From: Rossellomorea arthrocnemi
Lineage (GTDB): Bacteria > Bacillota > Bacilli > Bacillales > Bacillaceae_B
Direction of reading: 5' to 3'
Length of the DNA stretch: 64,000 nt
Assembly (NCBI RefSeq): GCF_904424705.1
Contig: NZ_CAJGBF010000001.1
Span: forward strand, 62,001 to 126,000
Positions within the stretch are counted from its first letter, which is position 1, and each line of letters opens with the position of its first letter. This document shows positions 25,566-33,968 of this stretch, one piece after another. The notes beneath the pieces were generated by a model. It saw only the letters and a list, made by a program, of their open reading frames with translations. It ran no database searches and was not told where the DNA came from. The translations under genes and the position numbers were made by a program.

Positions 25566-25596
25566 ATGAACGAGTTCATTTATGAATATATTCATA
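25566..25596. promoter_or_regulatory. Two palindromes, probable TetR operators
   Basis: ATGAACGAGTTCAT (25566-25579) and TATGAATATATTCATA (25581-25596) are back-to-back inverted repeats sharing TGAA half-sites, 21 bp upstream of the TetR start codon. Confidence 0.75.
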
Positions 25597-25628
25597 TTTT
25601 AGTTGGTATTTTTTTGAATGTCAAATAA

Positions 25629-25670
25629 GGCCTGCCCAACACATTATTGAGCTAACGTGTTGGGCAGGCC
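25629..25670 (-). terminator. Long hairpin after thiE
   Basis: A perfect 14-bp stem GGCCTGCCCAACAC/GTGTTGGGCAGGCC with a 14-nt loop sits 12 bp past the thiE stop. The T-tract is weak (TTATTT), so termination is likely but not certain. Confidence 0.65.
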
Positions 25671-25682
25671 AGGGTATGCTAT

Positions 25683-26339
25683 TTATCGGGTTGGATTCAC
25701 TGCTCTCTTCAGCTCTTTCGCCGCATCTGTGATGTGTTCTGCACCCGATATGGATGAGATCACCGAGATTCCATCTGCACCAGCATCGATGACTTCTTTG
25801 GCATTCATTGCACTGATACCTCCAATCCCTACAATTGGGATAGGAATATCGTTTGTGCGAAAGCTTTTTATAATATCCAGTCCATGAATTTTGACCGTAT
25901 CGTCTTTTGAAATCGTAGGATAAATAGGGCCAAGCCCTAAGTAATCCGCCCCATCGGCAATTGCCTGCTGCGCTTCTAGCAGTGTATGGGTGGACACCCC
26001 GAGCCATTTGTGACCGATTTTTTCCCGTACGATACTTGCCCGTTCATCTTCCTGACCGATATGAACTCCATCAGCCTCAAGGGCTAGTGCCAATTCCACA
26101 TCGTCATTTATAATAAAAGGGATTTCTGCATCCTTACATATCTTTTGCAGTTTTTCTGCAAATTTCATCTTTTCCTGTCCTTCTAAGGCACCGACCCCTT
26201 TTTCCCGGAATTGAAAGAGGGTTATGCCCCCTTCTATTGCCTGTTGTAACACATAAATCGGATCTTTCAGGCAATTTGCACTTCCCATAATAAAATAAAG
26301 AGTAAGAAAATCCTTTAATTGCTCCCGCCTATTTATCAT
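25683..26339 (-). CDS. thiE: Thiamine-phosphate synthase ThiE
   Basis: This 218-aa TIM-barrel enzyme joins HMP diphosphate and thiazole phosphate to thiamine phosphate. Visible are the diphosphate-binding QFREKG near residue 43, INDDVELALALEADGVHIGQED near 76, the STHT loop near 115 and IVGIGGISAMNA near 169. It is the last gene of thiM-small ORF-thiE. Its ATG overlaps the stop of the 45-aa ORF as ATGA, so translation is coupled. Together with ThiM it forms the salvage arm for the thiazole moiety. Confidence 0.95.
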   Translation of the reverse strand: MINRREQLKDFLTLYFIMGSANCLKDPIYVLQQAIEGGITLFQFREKGVGALEGQEKMKFAEKLQKICKDAEIPFIINDDVELALALEADGVHIGQEDERASIVREKIGHKWLGVSTHTLLEAQQAIADGADYLGLGPIYPTISKDDTVKIHGLDIIKSFRTNDIPIPIVGIGGISAMNAKEVIDAGADGISVISSISGAEHITDAAKELKRAVNPTR

Positions 26340-26473
26340 TTGTTAACACCTGATACAGTCTCATTATAAGCATATCGATTCGTAGGAATATGACCTTTTC
26401 CAAGGGGATTTTCAAAGGCTGCCTCTTCTCCACTATTTGAACCTGCTTTTGTTAATGCCTTATATACAGTCAT
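26336..26473 (-). CDS. 45-aa protein of unknown function in the thiamine operon
   Basis: This small ORF lies between thiM and thiE. It has a good ribosome site (AAAGGGAG, 8 nt before the ATG at 26473), begins 20 bp after the thiM stop and ends in an ATGA overlap with thiE. The product is soluble and polar, begins MTVYKALTKAGSNSGEEAAF, and contains PLGKGHIPTNRYAYNET; no membrane segment or cysteine is present. I do not recognise it. It could be a small accessory protein or merely a leader that couples translation of thiE. The coding-like composition argues for a real product. Confidence 0.7.
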   Translation of the reverse strand: MTVYKALTKAGSNSGEEAAFENPLGKGHIPTNRYAYNETVSGVNK

Positions 26474-26493
26474 GATACTAACTCCCTTTCCCT

Positions 26494-27282
26494 TTAGATT
26501 TTCTCTACTTTCGCAAGTGCAGCATCCTCTTCACAGATGGAGGAAAGGTGGTCGATGAATTCAATTTGAAAACTTCCAGGACCCATATTTGACGTGACAC
26601 CGGCTGCTTTTTCTGCTGCTATTCCATAAACAGCAACTGCAGCTACAGCCGCTTTTAATAGATCTTTCTCAATGGCTGCAAACGCACCGATGACCGATGA
26701 TAATAAACAGCCGGTTCCGGTGACCTTCGTCATTATCGGATGACCATTCGCTACTATATAGGTTTCTTGCCTACTTGAGATGATATCAGTTTTCCCTGTT
26801 ATGACAACGGTACAATCCAATTGCTCTGCTACCTTTTGGGCTAATTCCACCGTGTTTCCCCCATCCAAGCCTGCGTCTACACCTTTGATTGACCATTGTT
26901 CTCCTGCAACATGAGCCACTTCGGCTGCATTCCCTCTTAAGATAGAGACGTTTACTTCATTTAGGATTTTCCTTGTCATATCGGTACGGAATAATGTGGC
27001 CCCAGCTCCAACTGGATCCAAAACAACAGGTATCCCTTTTTCATTTGCCGCTTTTCCAGCAATGATCATGCTATTGATGATGTCTGTCGATAAGGTTCCG
27101 ATGTTAAGGACGAGGGCACCTGCCAACTTCGCCATATCCCCTACTTCTTCTTTTGCATAGGCCATCACCGGGGATGCCCCGATAGCCAATAAACCATTGG
27201 CCGTAAAGTTCGTGACCACTACGTTCGTTATATTATGTACTAATGGATTTTCTTCTCGGACTTTCTGAACTAAATCATACAT
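26494..27282 (-). CDS. thiM: Hydroxyethylthiazole kinase ThiM
   Basis: This 262-aa ribokinase-like kinase phosphorylates the thiamine precursor hydroxyethylthiazole for salvage. Features are [20 protein letters not shown] at about 16-35, [10 protein letters not shown] near 87 and [15 protein letters not shown] near 190 with the catalytic Cys typical of ThiM. The ATG at 27282 follows AAGGGGGAA. First gene of the thiM-ORF-thiE unit. I saw no TPP riboswitch in the leader; instead there is a terminator-like hairpin at 27320-27366. Confidence 0.95.
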   Translation of the reverse strand: MYDLVQKVREENPLVHNITNVVVTNFTANGLLAIGASPVMAYAKEEVGDMAKLAGALVLNIGTLSTDIINSMIIAGKAANEKGIPVVLDPVGAGATLFRTDMTRKILNEVNVSILRGNAAEVAHVAGEQWSIKGVDAGLDGGNTVELAQKVAEQLDCTVVITGKTDIISSRQETYIVANGHPIMTKVTGTGCLLSSVIGAFAAIEKDLLKAAVAAVAVYGIAAEKAAGVTSNMGPGSFQIEFIDHLSSICEEDAALAKVEKI

Positions 27283-27319
27283 TCTCCATTTCCCCCTTGT
27301 TATGATGAAAAAACGGGAC

Positions 27320-27366
27320 CTGCCCTGATATGCTACTACTATAGCATATCAGGATCAGAGGGGCAG
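27320..27366 (-). terminator. Terminator-like hairpin in the thiM leader
   Basis: Outer stem CTGCCC/GGGCAG and inner 11-bp stem CTGATATGCTA/TAGCATATCAG are followed by GTTTTTTC on the minus strand, 40 bp before the thiM start. It may attenuate thiM or end read-through from upstream. Confidence 0.6.
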
Positions 27367-27396
27367 TTTCCGGAAACAATCCTTGCTTTCACTAAA

Positions 27397-27440
27397 AAAA
27401 GCCCACTTCATCAGTGCTGTGACTGATAAAGTGGGCTTTT
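27397..27440. terminator. Terminator of the isochorismatase gene
   Basis: AAAAGCCCACTT.ATCAG paired with CTGAT.AAGTGGGCTTTT, with A- and T-runs on both sides; active at least on the minus strand. Confidence 0.88.
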
Positions 27441-27444
27441 CTTT

Positions 27445-28017
27445 TTACATTCCATATTCCTTCCGATATTCATTATGCTTCGGTTGGAATAGATCTTCAT
27501 GGGAAGGTCTTACATCCGAGAAATGATCCACATTGTAATGACCTCTCAAAGCGACGTTATGATGGGCGATGATCTGTTCCGCCTTCAATGCAGATGAGTC
27601 CTTGGTGGAGTGACCATCTGACACTAGGGTGACGTCGAAACCACTTACCGTAGCATAACGGACTGCCGTATCGATACAGTATTCGGTTTGGCAGCCTGTC
27701 ATCACGATATGCTCCACTTCTTTTTCTTTTAAAAACTCCAATAGCGGCGTCCCGTAAAATGAATTGGTAGCCAGCTTATCAAATGTCTCAGCATGATCCG
27801 GAACCAGCAGATCCCTATGCACCTCGAACCCTGCACCCGTACCGCCTGCAACATCCCGATCCCTGATGAAGACGATGTGGGCATCCACTTTCTTCGCCTT
27901 GTCGATCACTCCGTTGATGGTGTCGATCAGTTTTTCTTTTTGAAAGACTGCCTGTTCCTTTTCGTTTCCTTCCACTAATTCCTCCTGTACATCAATGACC
28001 AGTAATGCCTGTTTCAC
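27445..28017 (-). CDS. Isochorismatase family cysteine hydrolase
   Basis: This 190-aa hydrolase of the isochorismatase/nicotinamidase fold has the triad Asp9 (LLVIDVQ), Lys81 (DKLATNSF) and Cys114 (TGCQTEYCIDTA), with the cis-peptide motif just before the cysteine. Relatives act on amides such as nicotinamide, carbamoylsarcosine or streptothricin; substrate is unknown here. I use the GTG at 28017 (AAAGGGG 8 nt upstream) rather than a TTG two codons earlier. Monocistronic. Confidence 0.9.
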   Translation of the reverse strand: MKQALLVIDVQEELVEGNEKEQAVFQKEKLIDTINGVIDKAKKVDAHIVFIRDRDVAGGTGAGFEVHRDLLVPDHAETFDKLATNSFYGTPLLEFLKEKEVEHIVMTGCQTEYCIDTAVRYATVSGFDVTLVSDGHSTKDSSALKAEQIIAHHNVALRGHYNVDHFSDVRPSHEDLFQPKHNEYRKEYGM

Positions 28018-28151
28018 GTTCAAAACCCCTTTACGATTTTAATCCTCTGCCGTATGGTTGTCGTTCAATTATAATTGTCATTATAAACCGCCCCCTTTTC
28101 ATCACTTTCATAATAGTTCTTCTTTAGTCCGCTATTTCCCTTTAGTAAATG

Positions 28152-28186
28152 TAAAAAAGCTCAAAGTATTTAACTCTGAGCTTTAA
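28152..28186 (-). terminator. Terminator upstream strand-wise of selO end region
   Basis: AGCTCA..GT/AC..TGAGCT stem followed by TTTTTTA on the minus strand, just past the selO stop at 28203. Confidence 0.8.
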
Positions 28187-28202
28187 AATAATTGTCATAT
28201 CG

Positions 28203-29648
28203 TCATGTTCCACAAAATGTTCGATACGGTCTACTCGAAGGATTTGGATGGATATAATATTCTTCCTGTTCAGAAGAATAAGCATAAGGATTTTTCAACA
28301 CGGCTAGTAACCGCTCCATCATACCGGGGTCTTCCTGATCAACAGCAGACTGCAATGCTTCTTCTACTCTGTGATTCCGGGGAATGACAGACGGATTGCT
28401 GTTCTGCATGAGTCTCTGGGAAGCTTCCATCGATTCACCCTGCCTGTTCCGTCTTATCTCCCACTTTTCTTTCCATGCAGAAAATCCAGGTGTTTTGAAA
28501 AGGGCATAATCGGCATTGTCCAAGGTCAGGCTGCGGAAGGTATTAGTAAAATCTGACTGATTTTCTTCCATCAGATTAAGTAATTCTTCTGCTAGTGCAC
28601 GATCCCCTTCTTCATCATTGAATAACCCAAGCTTCGACCTCATGCCATCAATCCAATGACCCTCATATAGGTTCGGAAATTCCATTACGGCTTCCTGTGC
28701 AAGCTTTAGAGATTCTTCCTGTTCGTCATGAAGGATCGGCAGCAGACTTTCGGCGAAACGGGCAAGGTTCCAGCCAGCAATCGCCGGTTGATTTCCGTAG
28801 GCATATCGTCCTCCTGTATCAATGGAGCTGAAGACCGTTTTCGGATCATACGCGTCCATGAAGGCACAGGGACCGTAATCGATCGTTTCCCCGCTGATTG
28901 TCATATTGTCCGTGTTCATGACACCATGGATGAAACCAACCATCTGCCACTTGGCAATGAGGGCGGCCTGTCGCTTAATGACTTCCTGCAGGAGGAACAG
29001 GTAGGGGTTAGGAGCATCCAACCCGTCGGGGTAATGGCGTCTCAATGCATAATCGGCAAGGGCACGAAGATCATCCACCTCTCCGAATCTTGAAGCAAAT
29101 TGGAATGTGCCGACACGGATATGACTGGTGGCTACACGGGTCATAATCGCCCCCTGCTGTTTTGTTTCCCGATAGATGGATTCTCCGGTGGTAACCACTG
29201 CCAGACTCCTGGTCGTGGGGATTTCAAGTCCATATATGGCCTCACTGATCATATACTCCCGCAGCATGGGACCAAGTCCTGCCCGACCATCCCCTCCCCG
29301 GGAATAAGGGGTTCTTCCTCCCCCTTTAAGCTGAATATCGTATCGTTCTCCTCCTGGAGTAATCTGCTCGCCAATCAGTACAGCACGACCGTCCCCCAGC
29401 ATATTAAAATGTCCGAACTGGTGGCCGGCATAGGCTTGAGCAAGAGGGGCGGCACCCTCTGGCACCACATTGCCCGATAAGAAACCCGCTCCCAGTTCTT
29501 TGACGTCGAGACCCAGAGACTCAGCAACCTGCTCGTTTAGAACGATCAGCTCAGGTGCGTGCACTGGTTCCGGGTTCTGACTTGTGAAAAAGACCCCCGG
29601 AAGACTTCTATAACTATTTTCGAGATTCCAACATGTTTTCTTTTCCAT
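28203..29648 (-). CDS. selO: Protein adenylyltransferase SelO (YdiU family)
   Basis: This 481-aa pseudokinase-fold enzyme transfers AMP from ATP to Ser/Thr/Tyr of proteins in redox homeostasis. Conserved blocks are [18 protein letters not shown] near 72, [20 protein letters not shown] near 107, [20 protein letters not shown] near 240 and [14 protein letters not shown] near 344. The bacterial family usually ends about here, without selenocysteine. The ATG at 29648 follows AAGGAGATGACG. Monocistronic. Confidence 0.93.
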   Translation of the reverse strand: MEKKTCWNLENSYRSLPGVFFTSQNPEPVHAPELIVLNEQVAESLGLDVKELGAGFLSGNVVPEGAAPLAQAYAGHQFGHFNMLGDGRAVLIGEQITPGGERYDIQLKGGGRTPYSRGGDGRAGLGPMLREYMISEAIYGLEIPTTRSLAVVTTGESIYRETKQQGAIMTRVATSHIRVGTFQFASRFGEVDDLRALADYALRRHYPDGLDAPNPYLFLLQEVIKRQAALIAKWQMVGFIHGVMNTDNMTISGETIDYGPCAFMDAYDPKTVFSSIDTGGRYAYGNQPAIAGWNLARFAESLLPILHDEQEESLKLAQEAVMEFPNLYEGHWIDGMRSKLGLFNDEEGDRALAEELLNLMEENQSDFTNTFRSLTLDNADYALFKTPGFSAWKEKWEIRRNRQGESMEASQRLMQNSNPSVIPRNHRVEEALQSAVDQEDPGMMERLLAVLKNPYAYSSEQEEYYIHPNPSSRPYRTFCGT

Positions 29649-29680
29649 AATCGTCATCTCCTTCTTTTCATAAATGAAAC

Positions 29681-29712
29681 AAAAAATCATAGACCTGTTC
29701 TATGATTTTTTG
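29681..29712 (-). terminator. Terminator of the amino-acid permease gene
   Basis: AAAAAATCATAGA/TCTATGATTTTTT, 13-bp stem with short loop, between the permease stop and selO. Confidence 0.85.
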
Positions 29713-29756
29713 TAAAGATCCCTTTTACCTCCCTTTCATTATATCGTTCTTTTCCT

Positions 29757-31151
29757 CTAAAGTCCTTTATGGCCCCTTCGGACAACACCCCAATAAGAAA
29801 GATAAATCACAAGGATCAATCCTAATGAAATGAACAACCCAACCCGTTGATTAGCGTGGACCATGGCACCTGAAATCGCGAGGAGAATCAACACGATTCC
29901 AAGATATGAGGTAAAGGGGTAACCAAACATTTTAAATTCCCCATTCGAAGTATCATAGGAAGGGTGTAGCTTGATATGGGAAACAAGGATGATACCCCAG
30001 TTCAGAATCAGCATGACTCCTGCCGCAGTAGTGATGTATTCATACACTTCATTGGGCAGGAGGAAGGAAAACAGAATCGATAGTCCAAGTCCTACCGCTG
30101 TAATCATCAAGGATTTCACCGCCACTCCCCGGTCATTTTTTTCGGCAAATCTTTTCGGTGCATCTCCGTCTACTGCCAGGGAAATCATCACATTCGTGAT
30201 GGAGAAGAGAGCCCCGACCATTGTAGAGAAGGCTGCGCTGATAATGATGATGTTAAAAATCGAATCAAGGAACGGAATGTGATAAGCCGAAAGCGCCGTC
30301 ACAAACGGACTTTCCGATTCATTGATCTTTGTCCAGGACACCATACTCAAAACAAAGAACAAGGAAAGAACATACACGGCAACAAGTGAAAATAGAGTCC
30401 CTTTCCCCGCTTTCGGAACATCTTTTTTATCACGCAACTCATTGGAAGCGATACCGAGAACAGCAATTCCCCCGAATGAGAAAAACACGAAGATCAATGC
30501 GGCCCATGTCCCTTTGATCCCCTCGGGCATAAACGGCGAAATTCCTGCGTCCTTAGCTGAAGCGAGTTCAATGGGGGTGATGATATGAAAGAGTAACAGG
30601 GCACCGAACACGATGAATATAAGCAAAGTCGATAACTTGATCACGGCAAAAATGGATTCGATCTTCCCAAAATTGCTTGCCCCCAGTAGATTGATACCAA
30701 ATCCCAACACCGCATAAAGAATGGAAAAGACCCATAGGGGGACTTGGGGAAACCAGAACTGGGTAAATGTTGATAATGCAACAATTTCACTGGACATGAT
30801 CAAAATACCGGATAGCCAGTACATCCAACCAGAGACAAATCCGAAAGAATGTCCGAATGCTTTTTTCGCGTATATACGAAACGTCCCCTTTTGTGGATCA
30901 TTCGTGATCATCTCCGCCAGGGCACTGAACACAAAATAAGCCGTCACGCCGGCGATAATGTAGTCGATGAGAATCGACGGTCCCGCCGTATTGATGGATA
31001 ACCCCGTTCCCAGAAAGAACCCTGCCCCGATGACGGACCCGATGCCGATGAGAGAAAGCTGCCACCAACTGAGCTTGGTCCCTTTCCTTTTTTCACTTCT
31101 CTTTTTCTGCTGATGAGCAACCGTCTGAGTCAATAAATGCTCGTCTTTCAT
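29757..31151 (-). CDS. APC family amino-acid permease
   Basis: This 464-aa transporter of the amino acid-polyamine-organocation superfamily has twelve predicted helices after a charged cytoplasmic N-terminus (residues 1-28). The helix 1 motif IGIGSVIGAGFFLGTG (35-50) and the helix 6 block FFSFGGIAVLGIASNE (about 220-235) are typical of the AAT branch (YbxG, YbgF, GabP relatives). Substrate not determinable. It diverges from the permease-lipoprotein operon at 31306. Confidence 0.9.
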   Translation of the reverse strand: MKDEHLLTQTVAHQQKKRSEKRKGTKLSWWQLSLIGIGSVIGAGFFLGTGLSINTAGPSILIDYIIAGVTAYFVFSALAEMITNDPQKGTFRIYAKKAFGHSFGFVSGWMYWLSGILIMSSEIVALSTFTQFWFPQVPLWVFSILYAVLGFGINLLGASNFGKIESIFAVIKLSTLLIFIVFGALLLFHIITPIELASAKDAGISPFMPEGIKGTWAALIFVFFSFGGIAVLGIASNELRDKKDVPKAGKGTLFSLVAVYVLSLFFVLSMVSWTKINESESPFVTALSAYHIPFLDSIFNIIIISAAFSTMVGALFSITNVMISLAVDGDAPKRFAEKNDRGVAVKSLMITAVGLGLSILFSFLLPNEVYEYITTAAGVMLILNWGIILVSHIKLHPSYDTSNGEFKMFGYPFTSYLGIVLILLAISGAMVHANQRVGLFISLGLILVIYLSYWGVVRRGHKGL

Positions 31152-31238
31152 CCAACCACCCTTTCACATGTACACATACGGTTAGGTTTTTCATCAGCAT
31201 CCATTACTATTCAGAGAGGCAGCATCCAGTACATTAAC

Positions 31239-31291
31239 ATTATTGTAAAAATTACAATAATTTTGAAATTTTTGTAACACAAAGATATAAT
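31239..31291 (+). promoter_or_regulatory. Sigma-A promoter with adjacent palindrome
   Basis: TTGAAA (31263-31268), 17-bp spacer, TATAAT (31286-31291). A perfect inverted repeat ATTATTGTAA-AAA-TTACAATAAT (31239-31261) ends two bases before the -35, a good place for a regulator. Confidence 0.75.
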
Positions 31292-31305
31292 AGACCTAAA
31301 AGACG

Positions 31306-32217
31306 TTGGGGGTGTTTCTCCTGAAAAGATTAAATGTCATTGGTCTTCCCATCCAATTCTTACTCACATGTATCGGACTATTCCTCTTCAGCGGCGCAGG
31401 TTCTTTGCTTGCATACGACAATGAGTTGGTTATCATGCTGGGAAAATACCTTCAAACCCTGCAGGAGATGGGACGTGAAATGCTTAATCCCGGCTCCATT
31501 AATATCAAAATCGGAGATCCGATGGACTATAAAAGCTACCCGATGTACCCATTGTTTTTCCAGCTGTTCGGTTATTCCTTCTCACTCTTGCTATTAGCCT
31601 TTTTTCTTGCTGGCATCATGTCTTCCCTTATAAGCTACTTGTTTATGTTTTTGCCTAAAAAAATCTATCGTATCAGCTTCCGCTTACTTGATTCACTGGA
31701 TTCCCTTCCCGACGTCTTAATCATCGTATTTATTCAGCTTTTCATCATCTGGTTTTTCAAGAAAACGGATATCCTGCTGTTTGACATTTACACCCTGGGG
31801 GACGAAAAGATCTATCTTCTCCCGATCATTTGTCTTGCTATCATGCCGATTGCTTTTTTAACGAAACACTTTTTATTCCAGCTTCGGGAAGAAGAGGGGA
31901 AACCATATGTGGAGTATTCCTATTCAAAAGGTTTTTCGAAGGCATATACGATATGGGTTCACCTGTTCCGAAATGTATGGATACACTTTTATTATCATAT
32001 TAAGCCGATTTTTCTTCTTATGCTTTCGAATTTGTTAATCATTGAGATTCTCTTTAACATCAACGGATTTATGAATGTGCTTCTTGACGTGTCCATTCAT
32101 ACACCTATCGCTTTTTTCATCGGGATGATGATGATTTACATACCCTTTTTCATTGTATTTACGTTGGGAGCCGTACTACTAAAGAAATGGCTTTCAGGCG
32201 AGGAGGTCACTTCATGA
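31306..32217 (+). CDS. ABC-type permease, first of a pair
   Basis: This roughly 300-aa membrane protein has six predicted helices and a binding-protein-dependent permease-like core (BPD_transp_1), resembling the AppB/DppB side of peptide transporters. The EAA-like loop reads EYSYSKGFSKAYTIWVHLFRN near residue 200. The start is uncertain: TTG at 31306 and GTG at 31312 overlap the GGGGGTG ribosome-site sequence, while a CTG at 31321 has the best spacing. Coupled to the next gene by an ATGA overlap. No ATPase gene is in the operon. Confidence 0.82.
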   Translation: MGVFLLKRLNVIGLPIQFLLTCIGLFLFSGAGSLLAYDNELVIMLGKYLQTLQEMGREMLNPGSINIKIGDPMDYKSYPMYPLFFQLFGYSFSLLLLAFFLAGIMSSLISYLFMFLPKKIYRISFRLLDSLDSLPDVLIIVFIQLFIIWFFKKTDILLFDIYTLGDEKIYLLPIICLAIMPIAFLTKHFLFQLREEEGKPYVEYSYSKGFSKAYTIWVHLFRNVWIHFYYHIKPIFLLMLSNLLIIEILFNINGFMNVLLDVSIHTPIAFFIGMMMIYIPFFIVFTLGAVLLKKWLSGEEVTS

Positions 32218-33239
32218 AAATTCTTACATCACTCCGTTTCTGGCTGCCACTTGGTTTTCTCCTGATTATGCTCATTGCAAGCTTCATTGTGCCTGCCTGC
32301 TACCCAGGACTTCTGGAGCCCGGTCCGCCTTATTTAAAGGATGATGCCGGAAGGGTCATTGCGGATCCCCCATATACAATGGAGGAAATGACCCCTTTGG
32401 GTAGCGATAAACTTGGACGGAATCTATTCTATTTACTCCTTGCAGGGGCGAAATATACGCTGCTGTCGGCGATCTCCATTGCACTCCTACGTATGGTCGG
32501 TGGATTCATATTCGGAATAATGTATGCTTTCCTTCCCCATTGGGCTAGACAGATGATTAAAGGAGTCGGGGATACATTCAACTTCATTCCTCTTGCCATC
32601 ATTGCCTTTGTTCTCCTCACCCCTCTCCAGCTTGCCTTCGAGACTGGGGCGATGTATTCGTTCCAATTTCTACTCATTGAAATAGCGGTGATTGCCATCA
32701 TTGTGATCCCTTCACTAGGGATGTATATAGGGGAAGAAATGAAGGATTATTTGAAAAATGATTTTATTAGTGTATCAAAACAAATCGGTGCAACGAAATT
32801 CTATATAATCAAGCGGCATTTACGTCCGCAGTTCAGCCGCCATGCCCTGGTCATGTTTTCAGAACAAATCTCCCAGACCCTGTACCTCCTCATACAGCTT
32901 GGGGTACTTCACATCTGTCTGGGTGGTCTGAAAACAGAAGAGTTCGGGATCATGGAGCACATACCGGAATACTTTTCTTATACAAATGAGTGGGCGGCCA
33001 CGATGAGTATCAATATTCAGATGGTCTTTCTTCATACGTGGCTGGTTTTAATTCCACTTGCTTTTTTTGCGGCTTCCATCTTCTGTATCAATGAATTGAC
33101 CAGGTTTTTAAAAGAGGTGCTTCTCGAGGATACACTTCCTGTCGGGATGGGAGAAGCCCCTTCCATCAAACCGGCAGCTCCTTTATACCTTGAAGATCCA
33201 TTTGCGTTCACCAATCGCTCAAAGGAGGAATTCCATTGA
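32214..33239 (+). CDS. ABC-type permease, second of a pair
   Basis: This 341-aa permease is related to AppC/DppC/OppC. It has an N-terminal helix (10-32), an extracytoplasmic loop with the hallmark PLGSDKLGRNLFYLLLAGA (about 61-79) seen in OppC-type permeases, then five more helices. The EAA loop ISVSKQIGATKFYIIKRHL lies near 190-210. GAGGAGG lies 8 nt before the ATG at 32214, which overlaps the previous stop. Pairs with the first permease to form the channel; the missing ATPase must be supplied from elsewhere. Confidence 0.87.
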   Translation: MKILTSLRFWLPLGFLLIMLIASFIVPACYPGLLEPGPPYLKDDAGRVIADPPYTMEEMTPLGSDKLGRNLFYLLLAGAKYTLLSAISIALLRMVGGFIFGIMYAFLPHWARQMIKGVGDTFNFIPLAIIAFVLLTPLQLAFETGAMYSFQFLLIEIAVIAIIVIPSLGMYIGEEMKDYLKNDFISVSKQIGATKFYIIKRHLRPQFSRHALVMFSEQISQTLYLLIQLGVLHICLGGLKTEEFGIMEHIPEYFSYTNEWAATMSINIQMVFLHTWLVLIPLAFFAASIFCINELTRFLKEVLLEDTLPVGMGEAPSIKPAAPLYLEDPFAFTNRSKEEFH

Positions 33240-33829
33240 GAAATTGGCTGTTGTGTCTTTTAACTGCCTGCCTTGTTTTCCTGACCGGATGCCGGGTTGA
33301 AATGGCGACAGAACTCCCTCAAAAGCAGACGGCGCCGTCCGGAGTCAGGATCGATATAACCGGAACTGTCCTGCTTCAAGGGAACGAGCTCATTGTAGAG
33401 GGACAATCCAATCTTCCTGAGGATAGCATCATGTTTGCCGGTCTCAAAGATTACGGTGAGTTCGAACCCTACGCCAGGGTCATTAACTGGCAGGGGGAAG
33501 AAGGGAAGGAATATGTCACGGAAAACACTGGTGTGGTGGACGAAAAAGGGAACTTCCAAATCAAAGTGGACCGGGGCAATCCGGAATCGCGCTACAAGCT
33601 CGAGGTCCTTTTTAATCCGGCCATCCAAAAATCCAAAGTCCAGGAAATCTACGGATTCTGGGGAGAAGACATCGCCCCCAACATCGGCTATCTGGATTTC
33701 GAATACAACGAAAACACCATCTCCGGGATGATCAAAGTCGCCCCCATTGTAAGCATCACCGACCCCAACGGAAATAAGGCTAAATGGAACCTGACAAACA
33801 TCCCGAAAAAATCCAGGGCAATAAAATGA
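33236..33829 (+). CDS. Lipoprotein of the permease operon
   Basis: This 197-aa lipoprotein has a signal peptide with lipobox VFLTGC (Cys19) and a beta-rich domain (GTVLLQGNELIVEGQSNLPE) that looks immunoglobulin- or carbohydrate-binding-like rather than a peptide-binding SBP, which would be about 500 aa. The TTG start is supported by a perfect AAAGGAGG 7 nt upstream and overlaps the permease stop (TTGA). It may modulate the transporter or bind the wall. I do not recognise a named family. The TGA stop overlaps the first arm of the repeat at 33828. Confidence 0.8.
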   Translation: MRNWLLCLLTACLVFLTGCRVEMATELPQKQTAPSGVRIDITGTVLLQGNELIVEGQSNLPEDSIMFAGLKDYGEFEPYARVINWQGEEGKEYVTENTGVVDEKGNFQIKVDRGNPESRYKLEVLFNPAIQKSKVQEIYGFWGEDIAPNIGYLDFEYNENTISGMIKVAPIVSITDPNGNKAKWNLTNIPKKSRAIK

Positions 33830-33892
33830 GGGACGGACCTCTATTTAGACCTGTAATTCTGTATTGGGTCGAGAAAAAGAGGTCCGTCCCTC
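33828..33892. repeat. GAGGGACGGACCTC element, perfect inverted pair
   Basis: Fifteen-base arms at 33828-33842 and 33878-33892 are perfect inverted repeats with a 35-nt loop. The first two bases of the left arm belong to the TGA stop codon of the lipoprotein gene. Confidence 0.9.
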
Positions 33893-33901
33893 TTCATACC
33901 A

Positions 33902-33936
33902 CAAAAAAACCTGACCTTCGTATGGTCAGGTTTTTC
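33902..33936. terminator. Bidirectional terminator
   Basis: AACCTGACC/GGTCAGGTT with 7-nt loop, A-run before and T-run after, between convergent genes. Confidence 0.88.
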
Positions 33937-33968
33937 CTTTCATGCGGATGATGCAGCTTCTGCACTGC

